Positions 18,687 to 27,109 of a DNA stretch of 64,000 nucleotides are shown piece after piece; position 1 is the stretch's first letter; the number at the start of each line of letters is the position of its first letter. The notes under the pieces are model-generated. The model saw only the letters and a list, made by a program, of their open reading frames with translations, made no database searches and was not told where the DNA came from. The stretch comes from Meiothermus sp. CFH 77666 (GTDB taxonomy: Bacteria; Deinococcota; Deinococci; Deinococcales; Thermaceae). The position numbers and the translations under genes were made by a program. The stretch is from positions 1 through 64,000 of the forward strand of contig NZ_JAGDFV010000004.1 of the NCBI RefSeq assembly GCF_017497985.1. The letters run 5' to 3'.

Positions 18687-18740
18687 AGTAACGCAAAAAT
18701 AACGCAAAGGTGCTAGACTACGTTTGGAGGTGAGCAAAAG

Positions 18741-19199
18741 ATGAAACGTTTAGCGCCCTTGATCGTCTTGTTTGCGTTGATGTTTGGCTCTCTAGGCAAA
18801 GCTCAGTCGGAAGGTTTTGGCCTCTACTCGGGCTTCCCGACCTGGATCGGTGTGCAATACCAGGTCAGCAGCTTCCGTGTAGGCGCTGGTCTTGCATTCG
18901 CTGGGCTGGGGGCGGGAGCCGATTACATTATTTTGGAGCAAGCCATCCCTGCTGCCCCGGGCTTTGATCTGAGCTGGTATGCAGGCGCAGGAGCTTCGCT
19001 GGGCCTGTGGTCCTTCAGCGGTGTGGGCGGCATCTACATCTTCCCCCACGGCCTGGCTGGGATCGAGTATGCCTTCCCCGGACAACCCTTCAGTGTATAT
19101 GGTGAACTCCAGGTGGGCTTTGGTATTTTCACGGGTAACGTGCCTGGGGTAGGTGGTCTGGACTTCAACGCGCGGGCTGGCCTAATTTTCAGACCCTGA
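18741..19199 (+). CDS. Small exported beta-rich (outer-membrane-like) protein
   Basis: The 152-residue protein has a signal peptide (MKRLAPLIVLFALMFGSLGK, cut near AQS). A mature part rich in G, F, Y and A with alternating hydrophobic strands follows (YQVSSFRVGAGLAFAGLGAG, GLAGIEYAFPGQPFSVYGEL) and ends in a C-terminal phenylalanine-containing strand (ARAGLIFRP). This suggests a small beta-barrel or S-layer-associated envelope protein. GGAGGTGAGC is a strong ribosome site. Gene-specific function is unknown. The gene resembles in style the protein at 51378-52127. Confidence 0.75.
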   Translation: MKRLAPLIVLFALMFGSLGKAQSEGFGLYSGFPTWIGVQYQVSSFRVGAGLAFAGLGAGADYIILEQAIPAAPGFDLSWYAGAGASLGLWSFSGVGGIYIFPHGLAGIEYAFPGQPFSVYGELQVGFGIFTGNVPGVGGLDFNARAGLIFRP

Positions 19200-19219
19200 G
19201 CAACTGCTAGGATGAAGGG

Positions 19220-19870
19220 GTGCGTTTCATGCCCCTTCTTTTTTTGTTGCTGCTTTCGGCTTGCCAGCGGCCTGGCGATACCCAGCCGCCGCTGATTGGC
19301 ATTACCCAGCCCAAAAGCGGGGTGCTTTCGCAGCGTTCGTTGCAGGTACAGGGGTATGCCCTGGATGACGTGGGGGTTCAGAGCGTGAAGGCAGGCGGAA
19401 AAGAGCTGCTTTCAGAGGCCAACCGGGGGCAGAAGCTGGTGCGCTTTAGCTTCCGGGTGCAGGCCCCCCAGTCGGGGCAGGTGGAAATCAGGGTAGATGC
19501 CACCGACATGAGCGGCCAGATCCGCACAGTTCGCTTGCCGATGGTGCTGGATGCGCGTCCCCCGCAGGTTGTGATTGAACGGGCCGAGCGGGTGGTGACG
19601 GTGGTGCAACCGGCCCGCAAACGTACCCTGCCCGATGGCACCGAGGAGGAAATCCCCGCCCGTACCGAGTCTACCCTGCAAATTTCCGGGCGCGTTCTAG
19701 ACGATACCGGGGTGGATCGGGTGACCTTGCAATACGACCGAACCTTCAACCCCCTGTCGCTGCCCAAGGGCAAGGAAGTTAATTTCTACGTGGAGGTTCC
19801 GGTGCGCCGCGTGACCCTCATTGCGGTGGATGCGGCAGGCAACCGTACCAGCGTGGAGGTCAGTCGCTGA
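19220..19870 (+). CDS. Lipoprotein with Ig-like repeats
   Basis: The 216-residue protein starts with GTG (VRFMPLLFLLLLSACQ) and has a lipobox LLSAC, so it is predicted to be lipid-anchored. The mature part has two beta-sandwich-like units of the form 'PxIGITQPKSG ... VQGYALDDVGVQSV' and 'LQISGRVLDDTGVDRVTLQY', each followed by a VDAxG(N/Q) motif (ATDMSGQ, VDAAGNRTS). This pattern is typical of bacterial Ig-like domains in surface proteins. It follows the previous gene by 20 nt and may be co-transcribed. No specific role can be given. Confidence 0.75.
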   Translation: MRFMPLLFLLLLSACQRPGDTQPPLIGITQPKSGVLSQRSLQVQGYALDDVGVQSVKAGGKELLSEANRGQKLVRFSFRVQAPQSGQVEIRVDATDMSGQIRTVRLPMVLDARPPQVVIERAERVVTVVQPARKRTLPDGTEEEIPARTESTLQISGRVLDDTGVDRVTLQYDRTFNPLSLPKGKEVNFYVEVPVRRVTLIAVDAAGNRTSVEVSR

Positions 19871-19894
19871 GCGACACCGGCAAATGAAGCCAAG

Positions 19895-20992
19895 CTAGCG
19901 TAAATCCTGTGCAGAACGGGTTTTGCTGGTGGCAAGGCCGCTTGGGGTGGGGCGCAAGCCGTCCCTCAAGACCTCGAGCCAGCCCTCCCGCAGGGCTTTA
20001 TTCCTGGCCTGACGCAGAAAGGCTGGTTTCCAGCCAAACTCCGCTAGCACCTCCTGCTCGGAAACCGGTTGGTCGTGGTGGGCCAGGTGGGCCACCAGGA
20101 GGCGAGCGGCGACCTCGAGGCGCTCTCGTTCACGGCGCAGCCGGGTGGTCAGGTAGCCCCCCAGGGGCGAGAAAAGGAAGGCCAGCGCAAAGCAGATTCC
20201 GGCTACCGTGGCCATCATGCCGGCAATCGAAGCATCGAGCCAGATGGCCAGCCCGTAGCCCGCCAGGCTGGACACCACACCCACCCCCACCGCCAGGCCG
20301 ATCATGACCGGCAGGCGCTGGGTAAGCAAGTAAGCCGTGGCGGGGGGAATGATCAGGAAGGCTACAATCAAAATGGCCCCTACCGACTGGAAAGCCCCCA
20401 CCGAAGTGAAGGAAACCAGGGTCATGAGCGCATAGTGCAGTACGCCGGGTGCAAAGCCCAGGGTGGCGGCCAGGCCTGCATCGAAGGTGGAGAGCTTGAG
20501 TTCTTTGTAAAACAGCAGCACGAAGAGCAGGTTGAGCAGGGTCAGCGAACCCATCACCAGCCACGACTCGGGAATTTCACGGCCCCACAGGGCCAGGGTG
20601 TTGAAAGGCGCATAGGCAATTTCACCGTAGAGCACCGCGTCCATGTCCAGGTGCACATGGCGGAAATAAAGCGATACCGCCAGCACCCCCAGGCTAAACA
20701 GGGCCGGGAATACGATGCCGATGGCGGCGTCGTTCTTGACCCTGCCGGTGCGGGTGAGCCACTCCACCAGGGTTACGGTGACCAGGCCCGCTGCGGCGGC
20801 CCCCAACAAGGCGGGCAGGGAAGCCCGCTCGCCCCCCGAGAGCCAGTAGGCCAGCACAATCCCCGGCAGCACCGCATGGGCGATGGCATCGGACAGAAGG
20901 GCCATGCGCCGCAGCACCAGAAAGGTGCCTACCAGGGCCGAGGCCACCGAAACCAGGATGGCCGTGACGATGATGACCAGGTCGGCGTTCAT
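19895..20992 (-). CDS. Metal ABC transporter permease with C-terminal winged helix (second)
   Basis: This is an ABC-3 family permease for Mn2+/Zn2+-type uptake, with about eight to nine membrane segments over residues 1-280 and the family stretch VLRRMALLSDAIAHAVLPGI. The start at 20992 lies just after the stop of the preceding permease, with AGGTGGGG four bases upstream. The C-terminal 75 residues are cytoplasmic and resemble a small winged helix (EQEVLAEFGWKPAFLRQARN ... LRPTPSGLA). Such tails occur in Deinococcota and related Mn transporters but their function is unclear. It is the last gene of the mnt-type operon. Confidence 0.85.
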   Translation of the reverse strand: MNADLVIIVTAILVSVASALVGTFLVLRRMALLSDAIAHAVLPGIVLAYWLSGGERASLPALLGAAAAGLVTVTLVEWLTRTGRVKNDAAIGIVFPALFSLGVLAVSLYFRHVHLDMDAVLYGEIAYAPFNTLALWGREIPESWLVMGSLTLLNLLFVLLFYKELKLSTFDAGLAATLGFAPGVLHYALMTLVSFTSVGAFQSVGAILIVAFLIIPPATAYLLTQRLPVMIGLAVGVGVVSSLAGYGLAIWLDASIAGMMATVAGICFALAFLFSPLGGYLTTRLRRERERLEVAARLLVAHLAHHDQPVSEQEVLAEFGWKPAFLRQARNKALREGWLEVLRDGLRPTPSGLATSKTRSAQDLR

Positions 20993-20993
20993 A

Positions 20994-22133
20994 TCACCCC
21001 ACCTCAAGCGTTTTCGGCAGAACCCGCATGGCCTGTTCTAGTTCGTGGGCTTTTTCATGGCCTGCCGGTGTCAGCGCGTAGCCTTCTCGGCTTGACTGTA
21101 CCCAGCCTCGAGCCTGCAACATCTCCAGATGCCGCTGGGCGGCTGCCGGCGACTCGCGGCGACGATGGGCCAGGGTTTGGGGGGTCAGGACATCGTGGTT
21201 GTGCAGCACATGGGCGTCCAGCAAGAGGCGCTCGAGGAAAATCCGGCGGCGGTTTTGCCCGGTACGAACCCAGTCCCACACCAGCCCGCGTAAAGGGGCC
21301 AGGAACAGCGAAACCAGCAGAATTACGCTGATAGAGAGAATCACCAAGGGGCCCGTGGGCAGGTTCTCGCGGCTGGCCGAGACCAGAGCCCCGCTCACCC
21401 CGGCCAACGCACCAAACAGCGCCGCAAGCCCAATCATGGCGCTGAGCCGATCCGTCCACTGACGGGCTGCCGCTGCTGGCGCAATCAGCATGGCCGCCAT
21501 CAAGACCACCCCCACGGTTTGCAGCCCCACCATCACGGCCAGTACCGTGAGCGAGGTGAGCAGGGTGCCCAGGCCGCGCACCGGCAGGCCCAGGCTATGG
21601 GCATAATCGGGGTCGAAGGAGAGCAGCTTGAACTCTTTGTAGAAAAGGCCTACGGTGAAGAGGGCAATCCCCCCCAGCACGGTAAAGTTCAACACATCCG
21701 AGGCCACGATGGTAGCGGCCTGCCCGAAGATGAACTGATCCAGCCCCGCCTGGTTGGCGTTGTTGCCGTGCTGGATGAAGGTTAGGAGGGCAATGCCAAA
21801 CCCAAAAAAGCTGCTGAGTATCACGCCCAGGGCCGAGTCTTCAGGTAGCCGGGTATGGCGTAACACGGCCAGCACCCCCAAAGAAGCCAGCCAACCGGCC
21901 AGGCCCCCACCCAGGAGCAAAATGAGGGGTACTTTGGAGCCCGTGAGGATGAAGGCCAGGCAGATGCCCGGCAGCGCCGCATGGGCCAGCACATCGCCCA
22001 GCAAACTTTGCCGACGCAGCATGGCAAAAGCCCCCAGCACCCCCCCAATCACGCCCAGCAGAGCCGAACCCAGGGCTACGTTTCGCAGGGTGTAGTCGGT
22101 AAAAACCTGGGATATGAGTTCCATCTCGAGCAT
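20994..22133 (-). CDS. Metal ABC transporter permease with DtxR-like winged-helix tail (first)
   Basis: The 379-residue protein is an ABC-3 permease (AMLRRQSLLGDVLAHAALPG is the family motif) with about eight membrane segments. A C-terminal winged-helix-like tail follows: TPQTLAHRRRESPAAAQRHL, then YALTPAGHEKAHELE. The two permeases presumably form the heterodimeric channel of one transporter. It starts 73 nt after the ATPase gene; an alternative ATG is 9 nt further in. Both permease tails resemble the DNA-binding part of DtxR regulators, which is unusual for a membrane transporter. Confidence 0.87.
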   Translation of the reverse strand: MLEMELISQVFTDYTLRNVALGSALLGVIGGVLGAFAMLRRQSLLGDVLAHAALPGICLAFILTGSKVPLILLLGGGLAGWLASLGVLAVLRHTRLPEDSALGVILSSFFGFGIALLTFIQHGNNANQAGLDQFIFGQAATIVASDVLNFTVLGGIALFTVGLFYKEFKLLSFDPDYAHSLGLPVRGLGTLLTSLTVLAVMVGLQTVGVVLMAAMLIAPAAAARQWTDRLSAMIGLAALFGALAGVSGALVSASRENLPTGPLVILSISVILLVSLFLAPLRGLVWDWVRTGQNRRRIFLERLLLDAHVLHNHDVLTPQTLAHRRRESPAAAQRHLEMLQARGWVQSSREGYALTPAGHEKAHELEQAMRVLPKTLEVG

Positions 22134-22206
22134 TCGGTGTTTAGCTTCAAGCGCAGGGACTGTTTTACTGCTCTGGATTTTCTAGCTCCAGGCAGTTGGC
22201 GTTTGG

Positions 22207-22977
22207 CTATCTATTCTGGACTACCGGCAAAGAAGCCCCCACCATCCGTTCGCCATACGTTCGTTTCAGGTTCTCAGCGGTGAAGGTCTCGTCCATCGGC
22301 CCGCTAGTAATGACCTGTACGTTGAGCAGGGTCAGGTGGTCGAAGTAGGCCCGCACGGTTTCCAGATCGTGATGTACGACCACCACGGTTTTGCCATGCC
22401 GTTTAAGCTCATGCAGCACCTTCAAAATGGCGTCTTCGGTGACGGCGTCTACCCCTGCAAAAGGCTCGTCCATGAAGTAGAGGTCGGCGTCCTGGGCCAG
22501 AGCACGGGCCAGAAAGACCCGTTGCTGCTGTCCGCCCGAAAGCTGGGAGATTTGCCGATTGGCGAAGGCCTGCATCGAGACCTGCTCTAAGCAGCGCAAG
22601 GCTGCCTGGCGCTCTGGCCTGCCGGGCCGCCTGAACCAGCCCAGCTTGCCGTAGAGGCCCATCATTACCACATCCAGCACACTGGCAGGGAAATCCCAGT
22701 CTACTGTGCCCCGCTGGGGTACGTAGCCAATGCGGGCTCGAGCCTCAGCCAGGCTTTGTCCGAAGAGCCAAACCTGCCCGGAGGCTCTGGGTACCAGCCC
22801 CAGCACGGCCTTGAGGAGCGTTGATTTGCCCGCTCCATTAGGGCCGACGATGGCGCATAGCTGCCCGGCCGGCACCTCCCAGTCGATGTCCCACAGCACG
22901 GGTTTTTCACGGTAAACCACGGTCAGGTCGCGCACGACCAGGGGGGGTGGGCCGTGTGGGGTAGGGGAGGGGGTCAT
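22207..22977 (-). CDS. Metal ABC transporter ATP-binding protein
   Basis: The 256-residue ATPase has Walker [11 protein letters not shown]-loop [12 protein letters not shown], signature LSGGQQQRV, Walker [14 protein letters not shown] and the H-loop histidine in VVVVHHD. The sequence [12 protein letters not shown] is characteristic of Mn/Zn (MntB/ZnuC-like) ATPases. It overlaps the binding-protein gene by 4 nt (ATGA). It powers the permease pair encoded next. Confidence 0.93.
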   Translation of the reverse strand: MTPSPTPHGPPPLVVRDLTVVYREKPVLWDIDWEVPAGQLCAIVGPNGAGKSTLLKAVLGLVPRASGQVWLFGQSLAEARARIGYVPQRGTVDWDFPASVLDVVMMGLYGKLGWFRRPGRPERQAALRCLEQVSMQAFANRQISQLSGGQQQRVFLARALAQDADLYFMDEPFAGVDAVTEDAILKVLHELKRHGKTVVVVHHDLETVRAYFDHLTLLNVQVITSGPMDETFTAENLKRTYGERMVGASLPVVQNR

Positions 22978-23927
22978 AGCGACCTCCCCAAGAGCCCGCT
23001 CACAATGGTACGGGTATTGTGTTCCATCATGCCCACATAGGTTCCTTCGGGGGTACCGGGGTTGCCGGCGGCATCGGAGAAAAGTTCGCCTCCCACCGCA
23101 ACCGTCCAGCCCCGGGCCCGCACGGCGGCCACCACTGCCTCTATGGCCCGCCGGGGCACGCTGGACTCCACAAAGACGGCCCGAATCCGTCGCTGGACAA
23201 TAAAATCGGCCAACTGCTGCACGTCGCGGGTGCCGGCTTCGGAGAGGGTGGAGATGCCCTGCAGCCCCCGCACCTCGAGGCCATAGCGCCGCCCAAAGTA
23301 GGCAAACGCATCATGGGCCGTGATCAGTACCCGTTGCTGGGCAGGAACTCGCGCGATTTGCTGGCGAATGAAGGCATCGAGTTGCTCGAGGCGCCGGCTA
23401 TAAGCCTGGGCGTTGGCCCGGTAGTAGGCGGCCCCTGGCGGGTCTACTTTGCTCAGGGCATCGCGCACCCGGCCCACCGTCAGCTTCCAAAGGGTCACAT
23501 CGAACCAGACGTGCGGGTCGTAGGTGTACTGGCCTCCGAACCCCCCCGGAGGCCGGATCAGCCGTTCGCGCGGGATGGCGTCGGTCACGGCGATGGCTTT
23601 GGGCAGGCGCTCCAGAAGTTCTACCATTTTGCCTTCCAGGTGAAGTCCCGCGTAAAAGACGAGATGGGCTCGTTGTAGCTTTCGCACATCCCCCGCCGAA
23701 GCCTTGTACAGGTGGGGGTCTACCCCGGCCCCCATCAAGCCCTCGACCTGCACGCGGTTGCCCCCAACCTGTTGCACCAGGTCGGTAACAAAGTTGACCG
23801 TGGTCACGATTTGCAACGGGCTTTGTTCGATGGGTTGGAGTCGGGCTATTTTGTCGGCCTGGGCGTGTGCCTGGAAGCCTGTCAGCAAAGCAAGTCCCAG
23901 CACGGCAAGGTGAGCCGCTCTACTCAT
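22974..23927 (-). CDS. Metal ABC transporter substrate-binding protein (Mn/Zn type)
   Basis: The start at 23927 ([20 protein letters not shown]) gives a signal peptide cut after AHA and overlaps the regulator stop in ATGA; a longer upstream frame is a shadow. The 317-residue protein belongs to the cluster 9 (TroA/ZnuA-like) binding proteins. Visible ligand positions are His in [10 protein letters not shown], His in YDPHVWFD, and [18 protein letters not shown] with a conserved His-Asp. No histidine-rich loop is present, which favours manganese over zinc but does not decide it. Confidence 0.9.
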   Translation of the reverse strand: MSRAAHLAVLGLALLTGFQAHAQADKIARLQPIEQSPLQIVTTVNFVTDLVQQVGGNRVQVEGLMGAGVDPHLYKASAGDVRKLQRAHLVFYAGLHLEGKMVELLERLPKAIAVTDAIPRERLIRPPGGFGGQYTYDPHVWFDVTLWKLTVGRVRDALSKVDPPGAAYYRANAQAYSRRLEQLDAFIRQQIARVPAQQRVLITAHDAFAYFGRRYGLEVRGLQGISTLSEAGTRDVQQLADFIVQRRIRAVFVESSVPRRAIEAVVAAVRARGWTVAVGGELFSDAAGNPGTPEGTYVGMMEHNTRTIVSGLLGRSL

Positions 23928-24646
23928 TTTGGGCCTCCCTCGAGGTGGATCCACAACACCTGGGCCAGGCTCACGGGCAGCAGATAGCGCTCTTTTCCAA
24001 CCTGGATGCGACTGCCCTCGGCTATGTGTTCTAGCAATTGAATGGAGACGCCGGGTTTGAGGCCCAGGTGGGCAAAGAGGTTGAGCGCGTCCTGATCCTG
24101 GGTGGCAACCCGGGCCACCCTGCCGAGAGCACCCCGCTCCAGGGCGGTCAAACGGCTGTTGGGGGTGCTTTGGGGCAGCTCGAGGGTTGCGCTGGGGATG
24201 GCGTCGCCGTGGGGGTCGTGGGAGGGGTGGCCCAGCCACTCGGCAATGCGCTCTTCGAAGGCTTCGGAGATGTGGTGCTCGAGCTTTTCCGCCTCGGCAT
24301 GGACTTCTTCCCAGCCATAGCCCAGGGCCTGGTGCAAATAGGCCTCAATTAGCCGGTGGTGGCGGAGTACCTCGAGGGCTACCTTGTAGCCTGCCTCGGT
24401 GAGGCGCACACCCCGGTAGGCTTCGTAGTCCACCAGCCCCAGCTCAGCCAGTTTTTTCAGCATCCCGGTCACCGACGCGGGCTTGACCTGCATCTGGTCG
24501 GCCAGCGACTGAGTGGATACGGGGCGGGTATCTTCCAGTCTGCCCATGCCTTCGCCCCCGCTGCCCAGCAAAAGTATTTGTTTCAAATAGTCTTCCTGAG
24601 CTTCGGAAAGAGATGTTCGGACAGTCAATTGATTCACAGGCGTCAC
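23924..24646 (-). CDS. mntR: DtxR/MntR family metal-dependent repressor
   Basis: The 240-residue regulator leads the transporter operon. An N-terminal winged helix (about 15-80, QSLADQMQVKPASVTGMLKK) is followed by a dimerisation domain with metal-ligand candidates Asp19, His97, Glu120, Glu123 and His124. Glu120 sits where iron-type DtxR has cysteine, so the pattern is manganese-type. Unlike Bacillus MntR it keeps a C-terminal FeoA/SH3-like domain (about 165-240). It probably represses its own operon when Mn2+ is sufficient, through the box at 24722-24740. The first part of the frame (1-12) is a less certain start. Confidence 0.87.
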   Translation of the reverse strand: MTPVNQLTVRTSLSEAQEDYLKQILLLGSGGEGMGRLEDTRPVSTQSLADQMQVKPASVTGMLKKLAELGLVDYEAYRGVRLTEAGYKVALEVLRHHRLIEAYLHQALGYGWEEVHAEAEKLEHHISEAFEERIAEWLGHPSHDPHGDAIPSATLELPQSTPNSRLTALERGALGRVARVATQDQDALNLFAHLGLKPGVSIQLLEHIAEGSRIQVGKERYLLPVSLAQVLWIHLEGGPK

Positions 24647-24721
24647 CCCGGCAGCTGGCAGTGGTATTGATCCACATCGTTGCCCTCTGGATATTTAGGC
24701 ATACCTGCCCAAATAGGTTAT

Positions 24722-24752
24722 TATTTTTAGGCTAAACTAAATATTTTGTCAA
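24722..24752 (-). promoter_or_regulatory. Promoter and DtxR-like operator of the metal transport operon
   Basis: Minus strand TTGACA (24747-24752), 17-bp spacer, TAAAAA (24724-24729). Overlapping the spacer and -10 is the 19-mer TTAGTTTAGCCTAAAAATA (24740-24722), which matches the DtxR/IdeR consensus TWAGGTTAGSCTAACCTWA at 15 of 19 positions. Binding here would block RNA polymerase. The remaining gap to galE (24753-24986) shows no gene or clear signal. Confidence 0.75.
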
Positions 24753-24986
24753 GTGGGAAGGGAAGTGACTTCGACATTGAGCCACAAGTCGGATGCCCAA
24801 CTGGATACATCAACCCGAAGCAACCCTTGATTCGCAGTTTCCATGTCCCGCACTAAACCGTGTCCGCATCGAACTGTGAAAGAAGCGAAGGGGCTTCCAA
24901 TGGGGGATACGCTGATTTTATGGCTGCCTTAGGAGGTGGCGGGCGATGAAATCAACCCCGTAAGCCTAGATGAGGTTGCTGGTGGG

Positions 24987-25961
24987 TTACTGCTTTCGAT
25001 TTTCTGCGAAGCGCCAGGCGGTCTCAACGATCTGGTTGAGCTCCCGGTACTGCGCCTCCCAGCCCAGTATTCTGTGGGCCTTGCTTGGGTCGGCGACTAA
25101 AGCGGGGGGGTCTCCGGCCCGGCGGGGGGCCTCCTCGGCGGGAACCTTGCGGCCCCCTACCCGTTCGACGGCGGCGATGACTTCGCGCACGCTGTGGCCG
25201 TGGCCGGTACCCAGGTTGAAGGCGGTAGATTCGCCGCCCTCGAGCAAATACTGCAAGGCCCGTACGTGGGCATCGGCCAGATCCATCACGTGAATGTAGT
25301 CGCGGATGGCGGTGCCATCGGGGGTGGGGTAATCGGTGCCGAAAATCCTGACCGGAGGCCGCTTGCCCAAAGCGGCATCTATTACCAGGGGGATGAGGTG
25401 GGTCTCGGGGTCGTGGACTTCGCCAATCTCACCCTCGGGGTCGGCCCCGCTGGCGTTGAAGTAGCGCAGGGCCACCCAGCCCAAGCCATAACACTCGCCA
25501 AACCATTTGAGCATCTTTTCTCCCATCAGCTTGGACTCGCCATAGGGGCTGATGGCCGACTGGGGGAAGTCTTCACTGATGGGAACGCGCTCGGGGATGC
25601 CATAGGTGGTACACGAGGAGGAGAACACAATGCGCTTGACGCCTGACTCGTGCTGGGCCTCGAGCAGGTTGAGCATGTTGGCCACGTTGTTGCGAAAGTA
25701 CTTGGCCGGGTTCTGCATGGACTCGCCCACATAGGCGTTGGCGGCAAAGTGGATCACCGCCTCGATCTGGTGGTCGCGTATGGCCTGCAGAATGGCCTTT
25801 TTATCGGCTAGGTCGGCCTCGACCAGCGGCCCCCAGCGCACCGCCCAGCGGTGGCCGGTGCTGAGGTTGTCAAGCACCACAGGGTTATGACCGGCTCTCT
25901 TCAGGGTTTTGGCGGTGTGGCTGCCGATATAGCCCGCCCCCCCCACAACCAGAACGTTCAT
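24987..25961 (-). CDS. galE: UDP-glucose 4-epimerase
   Basis: GalE interconverts UDP-glucose and UDP-galactose with bound NAD. The 324-residue protein is an extended SDR: NAD motif GGAGYIGSH (7-15), DNLSTGH, catalytic SSSCTTYG and Tyr140-x3-Lys144 (PYGESK). The substrate-side signatures RYFNASGA and RDYIHVMDLADAH are classical for GalE. It is the last of four nucleotide-sugar genes on the minus strand, which provide UDP-Gal, UDP-GlcA/UDP-Xyl and GDP-Man, probably for exopolysaccharide. Confidence 0.94.
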   Translation of the reverse strand: MNVLVVGGAGYIGSHTAKTLKRAGHNPVVLDNLSTGHRWAVRWGPLVEADLADKKAILQAIRDHQIEAVIHFAANAYVGESMQNPAKYFRNNVANMLNLLEAQHESGVKRIVFSSSCTTYGIPERVPISEDFPQSAISPYGESKLMGEKMLKWFGECYGLGWVALRYFNASGADPEGEIGEVHDPETHLIPLVIDAALGKRPPVRIFGTDYPTPDGTAIRDYIHVMDLADAHVRALQYLLEGGESTAFNLGTGHGHSVREVIAAVERVGGRKVPAEEAPRRAGDPPALVADPSKAHRILGWEAQYRELNQIVETAWRFAENRKQ

Positions 25962-26011
25962 CTGAGCACCTCGATCATGGCAGAATCAAACAATCTTCCC
26001 ACAGCCCATTC

Positions 26012-26956
26012 CTATCGCGAAGCTGCGGCCTGGAGGCTTCTGAAGTACGCGATGGTGCGGGCCAGTCCCTCACGCACCGCCACCCGGGGCTCCCAGCCCA
26101 GGAGCGCTTTGGCCCGGCTGATGTCAGGGCGGCGCTGACGGGGGTCGTCCTGGGGGAGTGGCCTGTACTCGAGGGGCATCTTGGAACCGACCAGCTCCTG
26201 GATAAGCTCGGCCAACTGGAGCATGGTGTACTCCTCCGGGTTGCCCAGGTTCACCGGCTGGTGATACTCCACGTCCATCAGGCGGCGGATGCCCTCGATC
26301 AGGTCGTCCACGTACTGAAAGCTACGGGTCTGACTACCATCGCCGTAGATGGTGAGGGGCTGGCCGCGCAGGGCCTGGTTGATGAAGTTGGTGACCACCC
26401 GCCCATCTTCGGCGTCCATACGCGGGCCGTAGGTATTGAAGATCCGAATGATGCGGGTGGAGACCCCCCTGGCCTGCCGGTAGGCCATGGTGAGGGTCTC
26501 GGCGTAACGCTTGGCTTCATCGTAGATGGAGCGCGGCCCCACCGGGTTCACGTTGCCCCAGTAGGTCTCGGGCTGCGGGTGTACCAGCGGGTCTCCGTAG
26601 ATCTCGGAGGTGGAGGCCAAAAAGAACTTAGCGCCCTTTTCCAGAGCCATATCCAGCAGGTGGCGGGTGCCTTCGCCGTTGACCAGCAGGGTCTGGATGG
26701 GTAGTTTCAGGTAACGCGGAGGCGAGGCGGGCGAGGCAAAGTGCATCACCCAGTCCAGAGGCCCCGCTATCTCGAGGGGCTTGGAAGCATCGGCCTGGAC
26801 AAAGTGAAACTGGGGGTGCTGGGCGAGCAGCTCAATGTTGCGCGGTTGGCCGCTGCTGAAATCGTCGACGCCCACCACTTCGTGACCCTCGAGCAAGAGC
26901 CGCTCCGAGAGGTGACTCCCCAGAAAACCCGCTGCGCCGGTAATGAGAATTCGCAT
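26012..26956 (-). CDS. UDP-glucuronate decarboxylase-like NAD-dependent epimerase/dehydratase
   Basis: The start at 26956 ([13 protein letters not shown]) follows AAAGGG; an upstream TTG is less likely. The 314-residue extended SDR has the NAD motif GAAGFLGSH and the UXS-typical [20 protein letters not shown]. It also shows [18 protein letters not shown] (Tyr-x3-Lys) and [13 protein letters not shown] makes UDP-xylose from UDP-glucuronate, and ugd next door supplies UDP-glucuronate, which supports the assignment. A dTDP-glucose dehydratase-like or other epimerase activity is less likely but possible. Confidence 0.85.
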   Translation of the reverse strand: MRILITGAAGFLGSHLSERLLLEGHEVVGVDDFSSGQPRNIELLAQHPQFHFVQADASKPLEIAGPLDWVMHFASPASPPRYLKLPIQTLLVNGEGTRHLLDMALEKGAKFFLASTSEIYGDPLVHPQPETYWGNVNPVGPRSIYDEAKRYAETLTMAYRQARGVSTRIIRIFNTYGPRMDAEDGRVVTNFINQALRGQPLTIYGDGSQTRSFQYVDDLIEGIRRLMDVEYHQPVNLGNPEEYTMLQLAELIQELVGSKMPLEYRPLPQDDPRQRRPDISRAKALLGWEPRVAVREGLARTIAYFRSLQAAASR

Positions 26957-27109
26957 TTTTACCCTTTCTTGCAAAGCCAGACCCGATTCTTTTTCTTTGG
27001 CTCAACCCCGTGTATGAATCGCATATCGCAGGTCTCGGGCAGGTATTTCTTTGTGCTTTTGGCTTTCGGCAAATCTGCAAGCACGCCCAGACCCGCCGTT
27101 GGCCCACCC

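Noticed and set aside
24247-24646. Iron-type DtxR/IdeR assignment for the regulator
   Set aside because: The position of the DtxR ligand Cys102 is Glu120 here and the linked transporter is Mn/Zn type, so a manganese role is preferred.
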